Shown: piece by piece, positions 6,775 through 11,307 of the stretch | Layout of the letters: each line of letters opens with the position of its first letter | Position numbering within the stretch: position 1 is the stretch's first letter | Source of the DNA: Candidatus Poribacteria bacterium | Lineage (GTDB): Bacteria; Poribacteria; WGA-4E; PCPOR2b | Length of the DNA stretch: 11,307 nt | Direction of reading: 5' to 3' | Assembly: GCA_027296925.1 (NCBI GenBank) | Contig: JAPUIP010000126.1 | Coordinates: 1-11,307, forward strand | The notes under the pieces: model-generated | The model's database searches: none | What the model saw: the letters and a program-made list of their open reading frames with translations, nothing else | What the model was told of the DNA's origin: nothing | Position numbers and translations under genes: made by a program

Positions 6775-6817
6775 CCTGCCCTAGGCTGATAGGGTATGCC
6801 AGACTGATGGTATGGCA
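6775..6817 (+). repeat. Mini-hairpins 5 and 6, tandem pair; right arm of the 22-bp inverted repeat
   Basis: Copy 5 folds as CCCTA-GGCTGA-TAGGG (6779-6794) and is the inverse partner of 6406-6427. Copy 6 (6797-6815) is identical over 19 bases to 6682-6700 and extends to a GCCA/TGGC stem. The two copies are 20 bp apart, about 40 bp beyond the EF-G stop codon. Confidence 0.7.
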
Positions 6818-6855
6818 AAGTTTTCTCGCGAAGATTCTATAAGCCTTCCAACCGG

Positions 6856-8913
6856 TTATGCCTCTGCTTCCGCTTTGGTTTCCGCGATGACCTTTTGGGC
6901 GATTTCGTCAGGAACGACCTCGTAGGACGCGAACTCCATCGTGAAACTTCCCCGTGCGCTGGTAATTGATTTGAGGTCGATCGAGTAACGGAACATCTCC
7001 GCAAGCGGTACGGTGGCTTGGATCACCTGACGTTTCCCGGCCTGCTCAACATCCATGATTCGCCCGCGCTTGCTGTTGAGATCGCCAATCACATCCCCCA
7101 TGAATTGTCCGGGGACAGAGATTGTGACATTCATAATCGGTTCGAGCAGCACGGGGTTGGATTGGCTTGCTGACTCCCTGAAAGCGAATGAACCTGCAAT
7201 CTGGAAAGCCATATCGGAAGAGTCAACGGCATGGTGTTTCCCGTCATAAAGCTCGACCTGTGCATCGACGAAGGGGTAACCCACGATCACGCCCTGAGCC
7301 ATTGTTTCGCGTATACCTTTTTCAACCGCGGGGATATAGTTTCGTGGGATAGATCCGCCCTTGATACTATTGAGGAACTCAAATCCGCTGCCACGTTCAA
7401 GGGGGGAAAGGTTAATCCAAACTTCGCCAAATTGCCCGCGCCCACCGGATTGACGTTTGTACCGACCCTGGATACCATTCGCCCGGCCTCGAATCGTTTC
7501 CTGATAGGGAACTTTGGGCTCTTCGATCTCAGTTTCAAGTCCGAACTTGTCTTTCATTCGACTGCGTATAACGCTGAGATGGACCTCACCGAGACCAGAA
7601 ACGAGCAACTGTTGGGTAACGTCATTTCGTTCAATCGTGAACGCTGGATCTTCCTCCGTCATCCGGGCGAGGGTCGTACTCAGTTTCTCATCATCTCCCT
7701 CCCGCGCCGGCCTGATTGCATATGAAATCACAGGCTTCGGGAATTCGATGCCGGGCAGTTGGAAAGATTGTCCAACCTTACAGAACGTGTCACCCGTCTG
7801 TGCCTGTGTCAGCTTGGAGACAACCCCGAGATCGCCTGCGGCAATTTGTGGGGTGTTCACTGAGTTTTTCCCGCTCATGAATAGGAGTTTTCCGATTCGC
7901 TCATTTTGCGCTTTGGTAGCGTTATAGACTTGCGAATCACCCTCGAGGATGCCGGAATACACGCGGAAGAAGGTAAGACGGCCGGTGAATGGATCTGCCA
8001 TCGTTTTGAAGACTAACGCGGACATCGATGAATCCGGAGACGCCTCATAAGTGGTTTCACCATCGGCGGCTTTCACGGGCTTGGCATCCAGTGGGGAGGG
8101 GAAGCAATTGACAATCGCATCCATCAGGGGTTGGACACCGATATTTTGGAGTGCGGTGCCACAGAGGACGGGGACAAACTGATTGGCGCAGAATCCTGTG
8201 CGAAGCCCGGCACTGATTTCCTCATCAGTGAGCTCGCCTTCAAAGAATTTTTCAATCAGTTCATCATCGCTTTCCGCCGCAATCTCAATGAGTTGCTCCC
8301 GCATTTCCTCAGCCTGATCCTGGAGTTCCGAAGGGATTTCCGATTGATTCCCGCCAGCCTCCATGAATGCGCCCATCTGAACGAGATCCACGACGCCTTT
8401 GAAGTCAGATTCTTTACCAATTGGCTGCTGAATCACAGCCGTGCGGGCTTCAAGGATCTCACCGAGACTCGCCAGCGCATTCTCAAAACTAGCGTTTTCT
8501 TTATCCATTTTGTTGATAAAAATGAGCCGCGGCAACTCATATTTATCGGCGACTTCCCACACCTTTTCCGTACCGCCTTCAACGCCGGTTGTTGCGTCAA
8601 TCACCACAATCACTGCATCTACGGCCCGAAGTGCGCTCTCGAGATCGCCATAAAAGTCCTCCGCCCCCGGCGTATCAATTAAGTTTAATTTGTATCCCTT
8701 CCATTCAGCGACACACACTGAACAGTTAATTGTCGTTTTACGTTCAATTTCGTCAGGAGCGTAGTCTGAGACTGAGTTCCCATTATCCACTCGCCCCATT
8801 CGCTCAATTGCGCCACCGTTATAGAGTATTGCTTCGATGAGTGAAGTTTTTCCTGCGCTAGAGTGCGCAATGACGCCGATATTCCGAATTTGTTCCGTCC
8901 TGTATTCCTTCAT
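6856..8913 (-). CDS. Elongation factor G-like translational GTPase (EF-G-2 class)
   Basis: At 685 residues this has the full EF-G layout: G domain (1 to about 275), domain II (about 296-390), III, IV (about 475-600, with QSGGRGQFGEVW) and V at the C-terminus. GTP-binding motifs are AHSSAGKT (16-23), DTPG (80-83) and NKMD (134-137). The P-loop (not AHIDAGKT), switch I DEIERKTTI (54-62) and a GRVDNGN opening place it with EF-G-2/FusA2-type paralogues such as Thermus EF-G-2, rather than classical FusA. The His after DTPG in switch II, which helps GTP hydrolysis in EF-G, is Ala84. It should act on the ribosome as a translocation or recycling GTPase. It stands alone with its own promoter, away from rpsL/rpsG/tuf, as usual for the paralogue. 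AAGGAG lies 13 bases before the ATG, rather far. Confidence 0.93.
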   Translation of the reverse strand: MKEYRTEQIRNIGVIAHSSAGKTSLIEAILYNGGAIERMGRVDNGNSVSDYAPDEIERKTTINCSVCVAEWKGYKLNLIDTPGAEDFYGDLESALRAVDAVIVVIDATTGVEGGTEKVWEVADKYELPRLIFINKMDKENASFENALASLGEILEARTAVIQQPIGKESDFKGVVDLVQMGAFMEAGGNQSEIPSELQDQAEEMREQLIEIAAESDDELIEKFFEGELTDEEISAGLRTGFCANQFVPVLCGTALQNIGVQPLMDAIVNCFPSPLDAKPVKAADGETTYEASPDSSMSALVFKTMADPFTGRLTFFRVYSGILEGDSQVYNATKAQNERIGKLLFMSGKNSVNTPQIAAGDLGVVSKLTQAQTGDTFCKVGQSFQLPGIEFPKPVISYAIRPAREGDDEKLSTTLARMTEEDPAFTIERNDVTQQLLVSGLGEVHLSVIRSRMKDKFGLETEIEEPKVPYQETIRGRANGIQGRYKRQSGGRGQFGEVWINLSPLERGSGFEFLNSIKGGSIPRNYIPAVEKGIRETMAQGVIVGYPFVDAQVELYDGKHHAVDSSDMAFQIAGSFAFRESASQSNPVLLEPIMNVTISVPGQFMGDVIGDLNSKRGRIMDVEQAGKRQVIQATVPLAEMFRYSIDLKSITSARGSFTMEFASYEVVPDEIAQKVIAETKAEAEA

Positions 8914-8963
8914 CTGACGATGTTATCTCCTTACAGTGTCAATCTTACCACAAGCATTGGGTG

Positions 8964-8992
8964 ATTGTAGCACACCGCTATGGGAAATGCAA
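8964..8992 (-). promoter_or_regulatory. Extended -10 promoter of the EF-G-like gene
   Basis: On the minus strand TTGCAT (8987-8992), 17 bases, then TACAAT (8964-8969) preceded by TGC. The start would fall near 8957, leaving a leader of about 43 bases. The remaining sequence up to the divergent fdhD promoter shows no gene or RNA that I recognise. Confidence 0.6.
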
Positions 8993-9153
8993 GCAAAAAC
9001 CTCTGGCAGATAGGGCTGCTTCATTTTCGAGCATTGAGCAGACGACACAAAATCTGTCAGCGAAGAATCTTCTGTAAAGACAGCCACAGAGATCTTTCAA
9101 GGGCTCAAGATGACAATAATTGCAGTGGTTCAAGGTTAACCTCTGAATTTCCC

Positions 9154-9182
9154 TATACAAGACTTGGGCAATGTGGTACAAT
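9154..9182 (+). promoter_or_regulatory. Probable fdhD promoter
   Basis: TATACA (9154-9159) and TACAAT (9177-9182, preceded by TGG) have 17-base spacing. Start near 9189 lies about 20 bases before the ATG at 9209, which leaves little room for a ribosome site. Confidence 0.5.
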
Positions 9183-9208
9183 GTCAAAAATTACCCGTTG
9201 GTTCTTGA

Positions 9209-10054
9209 ATGACTAACTTCCCGAATCCTCAATCCATTATGCCTCAGAAATCCACTCTCACGAAACAGATCACACGTTGGCGTCATTTTCGACCATCACC
9301 CGACGAAGATGTGCTCACCATCGAAGAGCCGCTCGAAATTCGGGTCGGTGGGCAAAGCCTCATCGTTGTGATGCGCACACCGGGGCACGATTTTGATCTC
9401 GCCACAGGATTTCTCTACACCGAAGGCCTCATCGCCTCAGCCGACGAGATCGGAGCAATCGCCTACTGCGAGGATGTTGATCCGGAGAACCGGCAAAATG
9501 TCATTAACGTTCATCTGACCAATGGACAGAGGCTGGAAAAACAGGAGGGATGGCAACGAAACTTCCATGCGAATGCGAGTTGCGGCTTGTGCGGTAAAAT
9601 GACAATCGAATCGGTGAAACAAGAGGCGCCGCCGATTACATCACAGATGCAGATCGATCAAGACGTCTTTTATCAGCTCAACGATAGGCTGAGGTCTGCT
9701 CAAGTTTTATTCGATGCGACAGGTGGGCTGCACGGCGCCGGTTTATTTAGTGCCCAAGGTGAACTGCAAATCATACGCGAGGACATCGGGAGGCACAACG
9801 CCGTAGACAAGGTGATTGGGCAGGCGCTGTTGACTGAACAGATTGCTTTGGATCAACACATCATGATGGTGAGTGGTCGAGCCAGTTTCGAGATTGTTCA
9901 GAAAGCGTTATTCGCCCGTATACCAGTGATTGTAGCGGTTTCCGCCGCATCAAGCCTCGCTGTGGAGTTGGCGCAGGAGAGTGAAATGACGCTAATTGGG
10001 TTTATGCGGGGCAAAGGCATGACTGTTTATAGTCGTCCGGATCGCATTCGCTAA
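9209..10054 (+). CDS. fdhD: Formate dehydrogenase accessory sulfurtransferase FdhD
   Basis: FdhD carries sulfur from the cysteine desulfurase IscS to the bis-MGD molybdenum cofactor before insertion into formate dehydrogenase, and works in the cytoplasm. The 281-residue product has the family landmarks: EEPLEIRV (39-46), RTPGHDFDLATGFLYTEGLI (56-75), the sulfur-carrying CGLC loop (Cys125 and Cys128), GGLHGAGLF, EDIGRHNAVDKVIG and the SGRASFEIVQKA segment. Length is typical. The start is uncertain: ATG at 9209 or in-frame ATG at 9239 (MPQKSTL), neither with a clear ribosome site. The promoter position fits 9209. No formate dehydrogenase or molybdopterin gene is visible in the window, so its client enzyme must be encoded elsewhere. 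Confidence 0.95.
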   Translation: MTNFPNPQSIMPQKSTLTKQITRWRHFRPSPDEDVLTIEEPLEIRVGGQSLIVVMRTPGHDFDLATGFLYTEGLIASADEIGAIAYCEDVDPENRQNVINVHLTNGQRLEKQEGWQRNFHANASCGLCGKMTIESVKQEAPPITSQMQIDQDVFYQLNDRLRSAQVLFDATGGLHGAGLFSAQGELQIIREDIGRHNAVDKVIGQALLTEQIALDQHIMMVSGRASFEIVQKALFARIPVIVAVSAASSLAVELAQESEMTLIGFMRGKGMTVYSRPDRIR

Positions 10055-10139
10055 AAATCCACAGAATGGCAATAATGTTATAACCAGATATGTTCGACAC
10101 GAGATGATATATGGGACATGGAAAAGGAGATTACGCTAA

Positions 10140-10412
10140 ATGGAAGCAATTCTAGGTGCGGCGCAATCACTGGTTAATTTTCTCTTTCTGGTTGTCATTC
10201 TTGGCACGGCAGGTTTCTCATGGTGGCTATCCACGAAATATCGCGAACGGTACGCAGAATTTCCATGGAAGAAGGCGGGAATTATTATCGGCATCGAGGT
10301 TTTAGGTTGGATCGGCTTCAATATCTTTTGGAGTTGGGTCAAGTATAATTGGTGGATTGTCATCATCTTCGTCGTTATCATTATTGTCGTGCTGAAGAAA
10401 CGGAAAAGTTGA
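10140..10412 (+). CDS. Small hydrophobic membrane protein of unknown function
   Basis: The 90-residue product is mostly membrane segments: about 10-30, 46-64 and 70-85, the last a run of I/V/F. A charged loop STKYRERYAEFPWKK (31-45) and a basic C-terminal KKRKS frame them. An AAGGAG site lies about 10 bases before the ATG. It begins 85 bp after fdhD in the same direction and may be co-transcribed, but nothing in it links it to formate metabolism. I do not recognise the family. Composition and the good ribosome site favour a real gene. Confidence 0.75.
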   Translation: MEAILGAAQSLVNFLFLVVILGTAGFSWWLSTKYRERYAEFPWKKAGIIIGIEVLGWIGFNIFWSWVKYNWWIVIIFVVIIIVVLKKRKS

Positions 10413-10472
10413 TGGAAGAAACGTGTTACAGGCAAGTTTTTTAGAGTGCTCTGTTTGAAGCACGTTATTCTA

Positions 10473-10502
10473 TTTCAATATTAACGTTAGTTATGCTATA
10501 AT
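10473..10502 (+). promoter_or_regulatory. Extended -10 promoter-like site
   Basis: TATAAT (10497-10502) is perfect and carries the TGC extension directly upstream (TGCTATAAT). The -35 is weak (TTTCAA, 10473-10478, 18-base spacing). The predicted start near 10509 lies only about ten bases before the terminator stem. Confidence 0.55.
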
Positions 10503-10518
10503 TAACGGAAAGCAAAAC

Positions 10519-10546
10519 GCCCAATCTTTTATTGGGCAATTTTTTT
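10519..10546 (+). terminator. Intrinsic terminator
   Basis: GCCCAAT (10519-10525), a five-base loop CTTTT, and ATTGGGC (10531-10537), then AA and seven T residues. This would end transcription of fdhD and the small membrane gene. The arrangement is much stronger as a plus-strand than a minus-strand terminator. Confidence 0.9.
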
Positions 10547-10595
10547 ATAGAAACTTATAACATCTGTTAAACGTATAGTTAACGAGAGTAATTTT

Positions 10596-10877
10596 ATGAA
10601 AGAACGAACGATGGCCACAATTGCAGACCAACTCAGGGAAACCATGAAAGCACATGGGCAAACAACCGCACGAGCACGGCGCAACTGAATCTGTCGCGTT
10701 TACGGGAGGGTAATCATGGCGAGAGGGCGGCACCATCGCCCAGCGGAAATTATCGAACTTTTGAAATAACATCTGGCCCGTCTGCATAGCCGGCGCTATC
10801 ACGCCGGGCAGCATCGTTTGGAGATTCAGGTGAACGGGAAGATCCTCGGTAGAGCGGACTTCCATTTGGCGTTGTGA
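10596..10877 (+). pseudogene. 94-codon frame broken by two stop codons; possible decayed gene or short peptides
   Basis: One frame runs from ATG 10596 to TGA 10877 with internal TGA (10686-10688) and TAA (10767-10769). The pieces are a 30-residue peptide (MKERTMATIADQLRETMKAH, then GQTTARARRN), a 16-17-residue peptide from ATG 10716 (MARGRHHRPAEIIELLK) and an open stretch without ATG (HLARLHSRRYHAGQHRLEIQ, then VNGKILGRADFHLAL). All read like ordinary basic protein, so one gene with two nonsense changes is likely; the TAA could be a mutated CAA (Gln). ATG 10716 has a strong GGGAGGG site six bases upstream, so a short translated peptide is also possible. I do not recognise the family. The opposite strand has a 111-codon frame, without a ribosome site or family features. 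Confidence 0.4.
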
Positions 10878-10975
10878 CATCAGCGAGAATTTTAGTCGAA
10901 AAAATCCAGATCCAGCTACACTTTTCTGGAGCGAGGTGGGGCTTTAATTTCAGAAGGAGGAGTTCAGAGGCAACG

Positions 10976-11307
10976 ATGGACTACATCAATGTTGTGCTGA
11001 AAGCTCAGCATGGGGATTTGGACGCTTACAATGAGTTGGTCGTTCGGTTTCAGGATATGGCCTTCGGTCACGCGCACGCCATTCTGAACGATTTTCACGC
11101 CGCACAGGACGCCGCACAGGAAGCGTTCATTCAGGGATTCAAAGACCTGCACACCCTTCGAGAGCCGATCGCCTGGCCGTCATGGCTCCGACGCTTGGTC
11201 TTCAAGCAGTGTGACCGCCTTCGTCGGCGGAAACAGTTAGCAACCGTTGTGCTTGAGGCCGCCACCGATGTACCATCACCCGAAAAGCAGCCGGACGAGA
11301 TCCTCAT
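10976..11307 (+). CDS. ECF-family RNA polymerase sigma factor, N-terminal part (cut by window edge)
   Basis: The 110 visible residues cover sigma region 2: MDYINVVLKAQHGDLDAYNE (1-20), then the core-binding helix VVRFQDMAFGHAHAILNDFH (22-41), the DAAQEAFIQGFKDL motif (45-58) matching the DAEDLVQEVFLRAW pattern of ECF factors, and the promoter -10-reading part WPSWLRRLVFKQCDRLRRRK (67-86). Region 4 would lie beyond the window. An AGAGG five bases before the ATG and a stronger AAGGAGGA about 15 bases before it support this start. No anti-sigma gene precedes it. Factors with this MDYIxxVxxAQxGDxxAY opening are numerous in Poribacteria- and Planctomycetes-like genomes, in my recollection. Confidence 0.9.
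   Translation, partial: MDYINVVLKAQHGDLDAYNELVVRFQDMAFGHAHAILNDFHAAQDAAQEAFIQGFKDLHTLREPIAWPSWLRRLVFKQCDRLRRRKQLATVVLEAATDVPSPEKQPDEIL

Larger units (their letters stand above)
6290..6855. other. 566-bp non-coding region built from repeats and palindromes
   Basis: No frame here encodes a recognisable protein. The one longer plus-strand frame (6388-6609) reads SIRNPQSPIHNR at its end, the translation of CAATCNN heptamers rather than a real gene. The stretch holds a terminator-like hairpin, opposed heptamer arrays, six mini-hairpins and a possible promoter, annotated separately. Bases near 6387-6450 (minus: GGCGGGGAGTACGTCAAAA) and 6725-6756 (GCGATTCATCTCCGCC, then GGAAGCTT) recall, from memory, terminal sequences of IS200/IS605-type elements. 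It may therefore be a decayed non-autonomous element. Confidence 0.6.

Noticed and set aside
8131..8682. 183-codon plus-strand frame opposite the EF-G gene
   Set aside because: Shadow of the G domain coding strand; no family features.
8993..9153. Possible tRNA or small RNA in the gap between EF-G and fdhD
   Set aside because: GGTTCAAGG near 9127 recalls a T-loop but no acceptor, D or anticodon stem can be drawn around it.
10545..10880. 111-codon minus-strand frame opposite the broken plus-strand frame
   Set aside because: No ribosome site, odd Cys/Phe-rich composition, and it runs into the terminator at its end. Kept as a weak alternative only.

Overview
The window looks like a chromosomal segment of an uncultured, Gram-negative-type bacterium. 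Three things point there: a Sec-secreted fibronectin-III protein ending in a FlgD-Ig/T9SS-like C-terminal domain, a second-class elongation factor G, and an ECF sigma factor of a kind common in Poribacteria, Planctomycetes and related candidate phyla. A non-coding stretch is packed with CAATCNN heptamers and small palindromes typical of such genomes. The phylum guess (Poribacteria-like) is inference from memory and is weak.

Layout. 1-3917 is a minus-strand unit. Under a strong sigma70-type promoter (3980-4009) come a secreted FN3 protein, a STAS-domain protein with a TTG start, and a GAF-AAA+-HTH sigma54 activator. Gaps of 54 and 25 bp suggest one operon joining a surface or secreted protein to two regulators. 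4157-4414 (plus) is a stub resembling the N-terminus of a sensor histidine kinase, with its own promoter and ribosome site. It converges on 4484-6289 (minus), a zinc-ribbon / degenerate-kinase / PP2C phosphatase fusion whose kinase motifs are largely lost and whose phosphatase motifs are intact. 6290-6855 has no credible gene. It holds a terminator-like hairpin just upstream of the phosphatase gene, opposed arrays of CAATCNN heptamers, six mini-hairpins with a near-constant loop and changing paired stems, sequence resembling ends of IS200/IS605-type elements, and a possible promoter. 6856-8913 (minus) is an EF-G-2-type GTPase lacking the usual catalytic His. 9209-10054 (plus) is the formate dehydrogenase sulfurtransferase FdhD, followed by a small three-helix membrane protein (10140-10412), an extended -10 promoter abutting a strong terminator, a 282-bp reading frame broken by two stops, and the start of an ECF sigma factor cut by the window edge.

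How it may work together. PP2C phosphatase and STAS protein are the classic output pair of partner-switching signalling, and both occur here together with a sigma54 activator and an ECF sigma factor, so the window is rich in regulation. No anti-sigma (HATPase) kinase is visible, so a physical pathway is conjecture. The most unusual features are the pseudokinase-phosphatase fusion with a long, structured, repeat-derived leader, and the mini-hairpin family with compensatory stem changes.
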